Shown here: piece by piece, positions 47,839 through 59,591 of the stretch
Layout: every line of letters starts with the position of its first letter
Numbering within the stretch: the first letter of the stretch is position 1
Assembly: GCA_019916065.1 (NCBI GenBank)
Contig: CM034234.1
Coordinates: 6,918,342 to 6,982,341, forward strand
Reading direction: 5' to 3'
From: Vitellaria paradoxa
Taxonomy: Eukaryota; Streptophyta; Magnoliopsida; Ericales; Sapotaceae
DNA length: 64,000 nucleotides
Notes under the pieces: model-generated
Told to the model about the DNA's origin: nothing
Database searches by the model: none
The model's input: the letters and a program-made list of their open reading frames with translations, nothing else
Made by a program: the position numbers and the translations under genes

Positions 47839-50800
47839 TGTGTGTATACATATGCATATAAATAGGAAAATCTCATATATTTGAGTTATTTTTTGATTAA
47901 ATATTGTAGAAATATGTTATTTGAATGTTTAAATGTTTATATATGAGTTACTATTGAGATTAAGGCTTGAATGGGTGATTTGGGGAATGATTTGGAGTTG
48001 AGTTTCGTTAAAAACAAACCTAGAAACTGGGCACCGGACTTTGGTGCCCGGACCAGCCGACCAGGGTGTTTGGATTGGTTGTTTAGGGGTGTTTGGATTG
48101 CGGGTGTCCGGATCGGCTGGGTGAGGTGTTCAGACCTGGGGTGTTCAAACTGCAGTTTAGGGTGTCCGGGCACCAGCATGATAAAATTTTAGAAAAATGT
48201 CATAATTAATTTCTAAATACATGTTTTGTGCTCAAACTTAATTATTATTCATTTTTTAAACATGAAATGAACCCCAAATCATTATCAAGCCTAACGAGAA
48301 TGTATTTTTATATTGAGATGATATTTATTTACATAATTGAGCATATCATGTGCATTGGGGCTAGAGTTGCATCATTAGTTTTATGCTATGACTATTAATT
48401 GGCCGAGAGTGCCATGTTGACAATACTGATGTGCCAAGGCATGAGTTATATATATAGACGTGATCCACGATTTTGAGAAAAATGATAAAATGAGATTTTG
48501 AAAGTATGATGATCCCTAGTCGATATATATAATTAGAGCTTAGTCATTTGGAGTTAGGAATTAATATTGAGATGATATATTATGAGATTTTCTCAAGATT
48601 GCAGCCGGACCTTATTTGAGCTAAGCAAATGCTTGAATAGGGGTGTAACATGATTCTCTAGCAGAAATATAAGGGATGTAATATGGTTCCTCTGAGTCTT
48701 ACACCAGTAGGGGTATAACATGGTTTTGCCACTCAGTTTATATATATATTGAGATATACGTTCACTATAAGCGTAAACAGTGCAGTTGGTGACCTCGCGT
48801 GCTTTGCTAATTATCACCCCTCTCAGGATAAGGTTAGGGGTAGATGAAAATTAAAGTATGCATTAACATTGTATTCCATCACATCCCATTGCACGAGAAT
48901 GCATTTATATTCTTTTATTTTAAGATGTTAACATAATGTGATTATGACGTTGATTAATGAGATATATGGTTTATTTGGTTGATCATGAATTTGGTTATGA
49001 AATAAAAAATATAAATTTAAGAATTATAGTGACTTGATTTCTGAAGTGGGATACATAGGCAGGCTAAGCTTGAGTAACCTAAGTCTGGTCTTAACTGTGG
49101 ATAATAATGATTGTATTTGTTCTTCTAAATTGAGAATTAAATTATTGGTATTATAAATTGTGTGACTCAAAGGGTGAGTCCGATTCTTATATTTGCAAAA
49201 TTATGATATGAAGATGTATAAACATGATTATAGTATTGTTCTAACCAAGCAGACCTTGGATGCGGTCACTGGAAATGGAGTTAAGATGGATTATGCTATG
49301 GATAAACTGATGGTGACAGTAGTTAAATATTATTTTACATGGGAATGAGTAATGATTTTAGATATATTGATAATTATAACTCAATGTGAATTGAAATTAG
49401 ATTAGATTTTATTTATTTAATTTTCACATTCCCATACCGTCTGTCCTGAACAGTTAGGTTAGGGGCTGTGATAATTTTATTGAACTAAAATATTTTTAAT
49501 AAATAATATATTTAAATTAGATTAAATAATATACTATTTGCGAATTTTAGATTGGTCTCTAGCTAAGTCACCTAATTGGAGATAACGTTCAAACTAATTA
49601 GCCAATTGTAAGGTCAAATTCATGGAGTCTTCGAATATCATTGGTTTCTTATCTAAGTCATTTCATTTGCGCACCTTAGATTGGTACTGCTAAGGCACTT
49701 AATCGAGGATGATGTTTGAACCAATTTGTAATTTTGGAAATATATTTTATTAATTATTTATAATTAAGATTATTTTAATTTTATTTTATTTCATTTAATT
49801 TAAATTATTATTTTATTTCATTATCATGATGTGACATATTTATTTAATTAGTTTGCATGTATATATTTAATACTAGTGAATATATATATATATATATTGT
49901 GTTGGGAGTATTTTGATTTGGTGAGTAGGGAAGTGTGTTTTAGTGGTCAACAGGAAAGACAAGTTTCTATTGGTCAAGAGTAGGGGTAGCTTTCCTATTC
50001 GGTAAGATAGAGGTGGGCTCCTATTGGAAGGGAGAAAAGGTGCATGTGTTATGATTGGTTAAGGGGGAAGTAGACTTGTATTGGTTGGGGAGGGTGGCAG
50101 ATGCTATTAATGGTGTATGAGAATTTGGAGGTGTATTGATGAATGAGGCTTGCTTGGGAAGTCTCATATGAAAATTTATAAAAAAACCCTTTCCATTAAG
50201 CTTTCAAGATTTTTCCCCCAACACAAAAATCTTAGATATAAAGAGAAAAATGGGGTTATATATATATGTATATATATATATATATTCAAAGCCACCGGAG
50301 TTTTGCTCAGTCGTGAAGAAGAAGAAGAAGAAGAGTTTCCTTCCTATGTCTCATCGGAGTTTTTTCATAGAGAGTCAAAGAATTAGCTTGAGTTGGTGTA
50401 TTTTACGTATTACACATCGATCTTCTACGTGTGTAACAAGGTAGGTGAGGTTTAGCATATAAGTTTATATTTCCTTCATGTCCTTGCAAAACAAAAATGT
50501 GTTTGATTATTTGTATAAGGGCATGAGTTGAAAGCTTGATCCATGTGTTGACTTTTGTTATATGAAAATTTGGAATTTTTTTATACTAGAACTAGTATAT
50601 AGCTTTTTATATGAAACTCATACTTAAAAGTTGAATTAATTTTTTAATATTTTTACCAATGCAACTACACATGTAAAGGAGTATCTAGTAAAAATTTTAT
50701 AATTTTTTTAGTTAAAACGAATTTTATAAAAATTGTGAAAGTGAACTGTTTAGTTTAAATTACTGCACTAACACCTAGTCTAGTTTTTTATATAAAAGGC

Positions 50801-51699
50801 ATACATAAGAATGAATTATTTTCTAAAAATTTTACACATAAACCTAGACATGTAAAAAGTTTACAGTAAAATTTTTGTAATTTTTAGAGTAAAAATTAAT
50901 TTTATAAAAATAGTGAAAGTTGACTATTTGATTTGTGTTGCGGTATTGACGCTAGTCTGATTTTTGGTGTCAAAGATACATATAAAGTCAACTTAATTTT
51001 TGAAATTTTTAAATGTTAAACTAGGCATATGAATGAGTTTTCTGTAAAAATTTCACAAATTTTGGATTGAAAATGAATTTTATAAAAATCGTGAAAATGG
51101 GTTGTCCTATGTGGTCCTAGACAGAAACACCTATTTAGTTTTCTTAAAATCTATATTAATTAGCTACATGAATAAATAAATTTTTTTTTATGAAATTAGA
51201 GTTAATTATAAGCACTTTAGGCTTTTAAATTAATTATAGACATTTTATTTTCTATTTTACATGAATTATCGAGTTTATGTCCGAAATCATTCTTTGTCAA
51301 GACATGCATATTAAACTTTATTTATCAAGTTAGTTGTATATATTTTTGAATATAGTTGCATGAGATTTTATTTGATAAATTTTGTAATGAGAATAATATT
51401 TATGGAGGGACAATATGAGATTTAGGCCCAAAATATATTTACACTTTATAAAATTTATAAAATAAAGGAAGAACACAAGAAACCAAACTTAGGGATTTAT
51501 CCAATGTATGTTGTGATGATTATAAGAGGATTTAATTTTGATATTTGGGGTTGTAAGAGTACTAGAAAGAGTGGGTTCTAGAGCCCAAAGGTCGAAAGCT
51601 CCCGAAACCTGCATAAGGGTGGTTTAGCATAACCCGTAGGTTGGAAACCTATAAAGTGTATATATTGCTTGTATTAGCGTATATTTAGCTTATTATGCA

Positions 51700-51930
51700 A
51701 GAATGGATAGACTGGATTGAGGGACTAGGGCTATTGATAGACTAGGACTGAGGGACCAGGGTTATCAGGTGATAAATTGGGACTGAAGAACTAGAACTAT
51801 CTGTACACTTGGGACTTCGGGACCATTTGTACCTCATGACTAAGGTCTGGAGATTTGATTTGATAGACTGGGACTATGAAATCAGGGCTATTGATAGATT
51901 GGGACTGCGGGACCAGGGATATCTGGATTA
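51700..51930 (+). repeat. degenerate minisatellite, GACTGGGACT-GAGGGACCAGG type
   Basis: Roughly 30-base imperfect units (ATTGATAGACTAGGACTGAG, then GGACCAGGGTTATC, and variants) repeat about six times inside the LTR-like region. Units differ in length and sequence, so the period is approximate. Confidence 0.7.
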
Positions 51931-52549
51931 TTGGGCTTTAATTCTGTGGCCACAGACTAACCTTGCAGAGTACTTGACCCATAATATAGTATTGTAATGT
52001 GTGTTGTGATTGAGATGATGGGTAATATTTAGCATGAAACTAGTGGATTCATGGCTAAGTTATTGATTAATTTAAAATGGTATAATGATTAGGGACATGG
52101 TGATATTATTGCAGATATGATGAAATGTTTACTTAGTGTTGATTATGTGCTATTTGTCTTACATGATTTAAAAAATATATACGTATATGCTTATTTCTGA
52201 ATACATATAGTTTAGTGTTCACCCCTCTACAATTGATCTTACAGAGGTAGATGCTTGTGATAGATCCTTGAGATAGGTTAGCTAAATATTTGATGTTTGT
52301 TATTTATTTTCATGTATTGTTTTAGATATCTAGTTTTGGGCTCGATTTGAGGCATATTACTTTGTAGCCCCTTTGTGACATTTGTTAGACCTTGGACATA
52401 TGTATGTTTGTGGTGGTTTTGAGATTTAGTCCTCACGTCCCTAGGTTGTAGATTTCAGGGCGTGACACAATTTGTGAATTGTCGGGTTAAATTTATGAAA
52501 TCTCTAAATATTAGTTTTTTTTTTTTTTTTGGTTACAGAGGGTTGTAAT

Positions 52550-52925
52550 GGAAGTGCATTATGAGGATACTGAACTCCTTGAGTTGCTGATACACATCTC
52601 CACACACCGACCCCCAAGTCAATCACGAGTACTCATCCGACTAATCAGTTTCAGCTAGTTGTCACATCGAATATTTCTTCTAATCGAACAAGAGTAGTCT
52701 AGTAACAAGCCCTTTCGCCATTTAGTTAACCATCTCGGTAATTAGTTTTGGCTAATCGTGACATTGAGAGCTTTTCGCCTAGCCCTTCCACTAGTTGGTT
52801 AGCTTGTGGGGGCAACTCTAAGGAAATGACTCTCGTTAGAGTCGAACTTGAGACCTCTCTCAGGAAATTACAAGCACCAAGTGACCTAAGTCTCTTAGTT
52901 AAATGGCCATGGTTTGATTACATAA
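52550..52925 (-). repeat. possible SINE remnant
   Basis: On the - strand GAGAGGTCTCAAGTTCGACT (about 52835-52855) contains a box-B-like AGTTCGACTCT, preceded by CACTTGGTGCTTGTAATTTC. This arrangement is reminiscent of tRNA-derived plant SINEs. It is different in sequence from the SINE pair at 27.8 and 36.9 kb. The ends are not resolved. Confidence 0.35.
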
Positions 52926-53191
52926 TATGACTTTTTATATTGTGTATTAATTGTGTTCCAATCAGATTTTTTAATTTTAATTTTTATTTTAAAATTAACT
53001 TTAACTAAATTAAATTAAAATCATTAGATCATTATAATTAAATCATGACCACTCATTGATACACTTTAACTTCCGTAGTAGAATTTTCTAGACCCTGAAC
53101 GCCTCCTTCTGCCAAGTCAGTTAATTGTTGGGTCAAATCACGCAATATGTTAAATACCATTGAATTCTTGGTTAGATCATCCAATTTGCAC

Positions 53192-53910
53192 GGGTTGGGG
53201 GCAGCACCGGTGCATATTGTAGGCCGTTGGATCTTTTTAAATTAATCTAACGGCTGTTATTGTTAAGTAAAAAATTTAACTTTTAAAATCCCGCCCAACC
53301 AAAACTGTTGGTAAGAAGTAACCCAAAAAAAAAAAAAAAAAAAACACACGCCTGAAAGCCCCAACTCCTCTCTGTCACGTCTCTGTCGATATCCAACTTC
53401 GCCGGCATCGGCATCGCAGCGAACAAATTGTCCGTGCTTGTCGAGCTGCCCCCAACCCAAGGAAGGAACACACTCAAATCGCCGAATTGGTTTGGCTTCG
53501 AAACTTCGACCCATTTTCATTCTTTCACAAAGGTTGTCGACTCTTAGCGTAATCCATGAAAAAGGTCGGTGTCTTTTTTTTAATGCCATATTCTTAGTCT
53601 TATTGTTTCAATTTATTACTGGGTTTCAATATCTACTTCGTTCTAATAATTATTATCTTTGAAGAAACCATTCTAATGTTCAGATCTCATTTGATACCAC
53701 AGGAATTGAATGTTTCTTGTGCGTGCAATTTCATTGATTATTTTAGACCTAAAATAATTTAGAGGCTTGGCGATATTTGAGAATTTCGAACAAAGAAAAC
53801 AGTTTCAAGGGTTTTAGGATACATGAGAATTTTGGAACTAAATAATTTCTTTATTTATTTTTTGGGGATACATTTTTTGTTAAATCCCATGTGAAATTGG
53901 TTTAAAATTT
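53192..53910 (+). repeat. MULE left terminal inverted repeat (about 0.72 kb)
   Basis: Nearly the whole length pairs with the reverse complement of 59592-60324. Shared blocks include ACCAAAA-TTGGTAAGAAGTAACCC, CGCCTGAAAGCCCCAACTCC, CTTCGACCCATTTTCATTCT, CCATATTCTTAGTCTTATTG, GAGGCTTGGCGATATTTGAG and TAAATCCCATGTGAAATTG. Differences are mostly single substitutions plus a short indel near the outer end. Confidence 0.93.
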
Positions 53911-54027
53911 CAAATAATAGATAGGCATGTGATTATTTATCTTATCTGATTGTGTTACTTCCTGTTGTTGATGGTTTACATCCACTAGCCACTGGCATTT
54001 GAATATTTAAGCTTATAAGGATTGGGA

Positions 54028-54701
54028 ATGACAATCGAGGTAGGGGATTCATCAAGCAGGCAACCCCCAAGCCCGTCTTGTACGGGCAATGGCAGCAATG
54101 ATTAGGGTGATTTTGAATACAATATCTGCTTTGAATTAGCTCGAGACCCCATTGTCACTCTTTGCGATCACCTATTTTGTCGACCATATCTTTACTGATG
54201 GCTACGATTTCACTCTCATTCCCAAGGATGCTCCATCTGTAAGGCTCTTATACAGGAGGATAAGTTGGTTTCTCTTTATGGCAGAAGGAAGACTCCTTCT
54301 AATCTAAGATCAAAATCAATTCCTGAAGTCGATATTCCTAATCGCCCAGTAGGGCAAAGGCATGAGACGGTTCCTCCTCCACAAGCTAATAACTTTTCTA
54401 ATTTTGGGATGGGATTTATGGGGGCATTTGTACCAACAGCTATTGCAAAGGTTTGGTAACTTTACAATGTCTGCTACTTTTGGGGGGTTTGTTCCCCTTC
54501 ATTGTTTAATTTTCAGGTTCATGTTCCCGAAAGTTACTCTATAAGAACAACATCAGGTTTCCATATAGGTTTATTGGTTCATTTCATGGAGCCCACCCTC
54601 ACTAGTTTCCCAGGCCGCAAGTCAAGGATAGCAGATTGACAATTATCTAAAGATATTTTTTTTTGTTGGTTGGTGCTTTTGTTATCGTTGTACTTATTTA
54701 G
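54028..54701 (+). pseudogene. captured RNF5/RNF185-type RING E3 ligase pseudogene (inside the MULE)
   Basis: ER-anchored E3 ligases of this family have an N-terminal C3HC4 RING and a C-terminal membrane anchor. The copy begins ATG (54028) MTIEVGDSSSRQPPSP and has a stop at codon 26 (TAG, 54103-54105). It continues GDFEYNICFELARDPIVTLC, DHLFCRPY, CSICKALIQEDKLVSLYGRR and IPNRPVGQRHETVPPP. After a frameshift near 54450 comes FGNFTMSATFGG, and the tail FFLLVGAFVIVVLI is the membrane anchor. The first zinc Cys (C-N-I-C) and the one in W-P-C are both Tyr, the Gly of GH is Asp, and a TGA replaces a codon before W. With two stops, shifts and lost ligands it cannot encode a working ligase. No intron interrupts it. 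Confidence 0.82.
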
Positions 54702-56600
54702 TCTTAGTGATGTTGAGCTTACAAGTTCACACAAGTCTGTAAATTTTTATGGAAGCTAGTGATTGTTATGTTTGCTAACTAGTGTGGGACTAAAACTTTG
54801 TTGAGTTGAGATGTTGTGTTTCTTGCTTGAGGAAATTGTTTCCAAGAATGCTGTATTGTTGTCATCATGAAATGAATTACAATTTATTTTGCGCAATTCT
54901 TATTATGAATCAATTACAAGTTATTTTGCTCCATTCTTATTACTTCTCAGTCTGATATGCGAACATGTAGTGGTTTTTATATGCTTTGGTTTACGGATCA
55001 AATGATCACATGATCATTCATAGACAAAAATTTTAGCTCTATTATATCATAAATTATAGATTTGAACCTTTTTCGAAGTGCAGAATTTGATTCTCCTCGA
55101 TGTAGAATTCGACCATCTTCTTACATTTGTCTTCATAATAAAAAAATATTTTTCTTACAATTTTTTTAAGCATACATGAATTTTCTTAATTAAAAGATTT
55201 TTGTTTTTTTACAATTTTTTTGGGTAAAGTATAGTTATTCCAATTTGTTATTTATTATGTTAGAAAAATTTATTCGTTATTCATTAAAAATTTTATTTAT
55301 TTATTAATTTTTTATTTATTATCAGCGTTATGAACGAATTCAGTTACATCTACCGTAACAAAATTGTTTTTAGATTTCATCTTTTAGTAGGAATGTCCAC
55401 TTTGGTAAGATTCCAGGACTGGAGAGCCACTGTAGACTATTATCATCATTTTTCTGTTATGTAATTACTTATTTATTTCAATTTTTTTTTTTACTCTTTA
55501 ACGAATTATTAAGAAGATGAGTGGATATATTAGTGAAATTAAATTAAACGCATTAAGCTGGGGCAGTTGGCTGGCCAAAAAAAAAAAAGTAAATTAATGG
55601 AGGTCATATGAGACATAATTGTTTATCATGGACCAAAGTTACTGTTATTATTTTTTTCTTTTTTTATATTTATACCTTAGGAAATCTCTCACTAGAGGTA
55701 AGGTTGGGACACTCGCCATTTTGAACTAACTTTCCGACAATTGTTCCTGACCTTAAGACCATTGCCATGATGAACTTGGGTTTGGCATGAGGCACTTTAA
55801 TACTTTTAGTTATTGATTTAAAAAGAAATAATAAAATCAATTATTAGAAGAGGCGATACTAATCAATATATATAATAATATTAATAATGTTTGCTTGACA
55901 ACTACAATAGGACATAACCTGTAGTAGACTGGAAGAAAATAGAAAAAAAAAAAAGAAATAAAAGAGGGAGAAAAGAAGAAAAAAAAAGAGATGACAAAGG
56001 GACCCTTGAAAACTAATTCCAACAAGCAGTCATACTTGAAATAAGGACCAGATTACAACATACACTGCTCAAGTGTTGCACTGTAAGAATCACAAAAGAG
56101 AAGATAGCCAAGGTTTTTTTTTTTTTTTAATGCTAGAAAAAATATATATTAAAATAAAATAATTGCAAAATCAAGGGGTATTCCCCCGTGTATACAATAA
56201 GATCAGACCCTATAGACCTTAGGGCTCTATACAACTTAAACTTGTAAATTGTCAAAACTATTAAAAATAAGGTATAAAAACCCATCAGAGCAGGTGCAGC
56301 AAGACAATCTATTTAGCAAAACAAACCATCTACAACAACAACAATAAACAAAGTGCCTTCAACCCATCACAGCAAATCTTAATCCATATTAAAACAAGCT
56401 AAACCAAAGGTTACTTGTTGATACGAAAAAAAACAAAAAAACAAAAAACAAAAACAAAACAAAAACAAATTGCAAAAGCTTGTTCTTTACATGTCTTATG
56501 TCCTGCTTGCAGCTCTCCATACCTGAAATGTCAAAAAAAAAAAAAATGTCACAATAATTTTTTTATTTAACCATTCTCAAAAACACATTTTATTTATAAA
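54702..56600. other. MULE internal spacer
   Basis: This is AT-rich DNA between the captured gene and the 3' end of the transposase, with no supportable coding region. A phrase GGGGTATTCCCCCGTGTATAC near 56175-56200 resembles the tails of plant LINEs and may mark a nested insertion. Confidence 0.45.
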
Positions 56601-56619
56601 AAATGTGAACCTCCTTAAA

Positions 56620-59061
56620 AGTTAACAGTAGATACATTAATAGAAGGTGAAGGGAAAGCTGAGAGAGAAAGTGTTTCATCATCTTGACTTGGCTCCAAAT
56701 TAAGATCCAAAATTGATTTCTACAAAGCAAAAAAAAAAAAAAAAAAAATGCATTAACACAAAGCAACAATAGATTTTTAGTTTTGTGTTAAATTAAATCA
56801 TTTACGTTTAATTGACTTACATTTTCCTGTTGAGGAATCTCTCCAGCAGAGCATGATATATTTCTTAATAAATGAAGGCTCGAACAATTATCTTACATTT
56901 ATGTGGGAAAAAAAAGGATAAGTTTGAACCATGATAAAAGCAATAAATTATAAACACATAGAAATTAGAAATTACCACATTTGAATCAGAAGATTTTTTA
57001 ACTTTTCTTGGCGTATCTCATATTGAGGCTTTGTTCTTCTTTTTCCTTTACAACATTCCTTCTTCTTCAATCGTTTCACATTTTCTATTCGATTGCCAAC
57101 ATTTTTTTCAAGCACTTCTTTGAATGCAACTTCCTTCCCCATTGTGAATTTTTCAAGATTTTTAATGCAGTCATTTATCATCATTTCCATACAAGCACAC
57201 GAATCTTGTCCATTGAAGCTTGATATGTTAACCCTAATAGCTGTGATTGAACTCTTCGAACCCAATGTTTAGCATCTTCTTCTTCATTTGGCTTCCCCTC
57301 ATCTAAAACATATTGACTCCTTACTACCCTCGTCAATCTTTTCAGGACATATTTTTCTAGAATTTTCAATATATTAAGTTGAATAAACACTCTCAAAACA
57401 TGGCAACACAAAATTCCCTTACTTTCAAAGTTCATACAACTACAACTAGCCATATCATTGCTAGGATCACAAACCACCTTATATTCCTTCTCCAAAGAGT
57501 CATGTAGAGCTACAGTATATTCATGTGTATCTCGGAATTCATATTTTACTACAACTGAATCTGCAAATCCAAACTGCTCCTTGAAAATATCAAAAAATTT
57601 AGGAGTATACTTTTCTGATGCATGCTTTAATAGTGGGGACTTTGAAAAACCTAAGGAAGGTACATTTTGCCTCATTCGAAATTCTGCCCCCAATTCATTG
57701 TATCGTTTTTCTTCTACCACTCTATCAAAGTGTTTAAAAAATTCACAAATATTCAAATCACTTTTCAAGTGATCTTTCAAGTCACTATTTAGACTTTCAC
57801 TAATTTGTGTGCTTTCGAACGCCCAGTGTAAAAGCACTTGTCATATAAGCCCTAGCCCATTTTTTCCTTAAGCCATACATACGAGTCAACCAGTTGTTCT
57901 CCTTTAGATTATAATCTTCTAACAATTTTTCCATTCATTGTCAAATTCTTCCTCTTCTGTGTACTCATACATACATCTTTTAAACTTTATAAAAAATGGA
58001 GACTTTTTCTTCATGTAACAACTCAGATGCTTGATTTCATTTTGCATCAGGTGCCAACTACATAATCCATGATATACTCTTGGCCACGCCATCTCCAATG
58101 CACTTGCCATAGCTACATCTTGATCAGTAAAGATTGTTCGAGGCTTTTTGCCACTATGTGCATTTACAAACGTTTCAAAAAGCCACATGAAAGATTCAAT
58201 AGTCTCATCATATAAAAGAGAAGCACCAAAAATCACTATTTGCCTGTGATTGTTATATCCAGTAAATACACCTAGCGGCCTGAAGTCTTTATTAGTGCCA
58301 AAAGTAGTATCAAAAGTTACCACATCACCAAAGACATCATAATCAGTAACCATTTTGGCATCGGCCCTAAAAAATATTAGTGACTAAGTCTTCACTATCA
58401 AGCTGTAGAGCATAATAAAATTTTGGATCAATCATGTTTTGCTTCTCAAAATATGTCAAAACACTTCCAAGCTCCCTCGCGACCATGTCTCTCTTTCTCC
58501 TAGATTTTAAGTATATTTTTTGACCCTCACTATCAACCCAAGCTTAGCCTTACCACCGGCTTCCCTGCTCATCAACTCATGTTGCCTTAGGAGTAAGTCC
58601 TGAATCAGAAGCCAATTCAATTACTAAGGCATAAGCTCTAGTAAGCTCTCTATGTGACCTTAGCATTGACTAGTTTCTGGAGGTTGTAATTCATGATTAT
58701 GCTCTTCTACGAATTCTTTTACTATATATTTTTTACTCTCTCTATCTAAAGATACTTTCAGCCTCGAATTGCAACTAGTTCTCACATCTGATCGATGGCG
58801 GGCGATGTCAACACATTCTTGCTTCTTTTTCTTATAACCTTTCTTATAGCAAACAAACAAATAATTTGTAATTATTCCAGTTTTTCTGTTCTTATTACTA
58901 TATTCTTTTCTCACACCAAAATCCATTTTTTTCCCGTAAGCTTTACAAAATTCAAATGCACCATCCAGACTATCAAACTTCATACCTATGGTAGGAATAT
59001 AAGCTTGTTGCTTGTCCATAATTGGAGGTCTATCTTCAAACACATTATTTGAGCTATCCAT
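56620..59061 (-). pseudogene. FAR1/Jittery-type MULE transposase, multiply broken
   Basis: Order on the - strand: a FAR1 DNA-binding domain from ATG 59061 (MDSSNNVFEDRPP; later GMKFDSLDGAFEFCKAYGKK and EFVEEHNHELQPP), ending in a frame break at 58660. A linker is readable in pieces (HRELTRAYALVIELASDSGL, DAKMVTDYDVFGD). The MULE catalytic domain (58353-57919) holds FDTTFGTNK and IFTDQDVAMA, with the first two acidic residues of the DDE set, and CSWHLMQN. After another shift near 57900 comes TQISESLNSDLK with the likely third acidic residue. The SWIM zinc finger is CSCMNFESKGILCCH (57837-57181 segment). The C-terminal tail lies at 57265-56972 and a probable last exon at about 56720-56621 (ILDLNLEPSQDD). 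At least three frame breaks or stops mean no full enzyme. The family is the one from which the FHY3/FAR1 transcription factors arose. Confidence 0.88.
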
Positions 59062-59242
59062 GTTAGAAAGGTTTCTGTAAAAAACAAACAATAATGAAAG
59101 TCAAGTTCCTGCAAACCAATATAATTGAAATTTTTCAATGGAGTAAGAGAACACTAACAATACAATATAGTAAAAAATATGAATCAATTAATATAAGATT
59201 TTTTATTGTTTAAAATGCCAAATACTAAATTGATTCCACTGG

Positions 59243-59580
59243 ATGAATAGTAAAATGCCAAATACTTTTATTATTTTTATTGCAAGGCAAAGGCATGAGA
59301 CAGCTCCTCCTCTGCAAGCTAATAAATTTTCTAATTTTAGGATGGGATTTACGGCGGGATTTGTACCAACAGCTACTGCAAGGTTTGGTAACTTTGCAAT
59401 GTATGTTGCTTTTGAAGGTTTATTCCCCTCATTGTTTAATTTTCAGGTTTATGGGTTCCTGGATGCTATTGTATGTGGAACAACATTAGGTTTTCCATAT
59501 AGGTTTACTAGTTCATTTCATGGAGCCCACCCTCGCTGGTTTCCCCAGGCTGCAAGTCAAGGACAACACTGACAATTATC
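59243..59580 (+). pseudogene. second captured RING-E3 fragment, C-terminal part, direct repeat of the left copy
   Basis: From about 59283 the sequence matches 54355-54640 in the same orientation: RHETAPPLQANKFSNFRMGF, FVPTATARFGNFAM, FPSLFNFQVYGF, SFHGAHPRWFPQAASQGQ. It covers only the region between the RING and the membrane anchor, and its roughly 95-codon frame is open where the left copy is shifted. The right TIR begins about 10-15 bases after it ends. The RING, the start codon and the anchor are absent, so it cannot act as a ligase. Confidence 0.82.
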
Positions 59581-59591
59581 TAAAATTTTTG

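Larger units (their letters stand above)
47254..52469 (+). mobile_element. large degenerate LTR-like region (possible giant solo LTR or LTR cluster)
   Basis: The left edge TGTAACACTCGATATTTATT and right edge GGGCGTGACACA look like TG...CA termini of plant gypsy LTRs. The flanks ATTTT and ATTTG match in 4 of 5 bases as a possible target duplication. Inside are a GGTGTCCGG-rich segment (48040-48180), promoter-like TATA runs near 50255-50285, and degenerate GACTGGGACTGAGGGACCAG-type repeats (51700-51930). A final block GCTTGTGATAGATCC through TTTGTAGCCCCTTTGTGACA is of the kind found near gypsy LTR ends. No gag or pol was recognised. Over 5 kb would be unusually long for a single LTR, so nested or tandem LTR pieces are equally possible. 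Confidence 0.4.

Noticed and set aside
57008..57772. Open frames on + within the transposase region
   Set aside because: They are antisense shadows of the SWIM-domain half of the - strand transposase.
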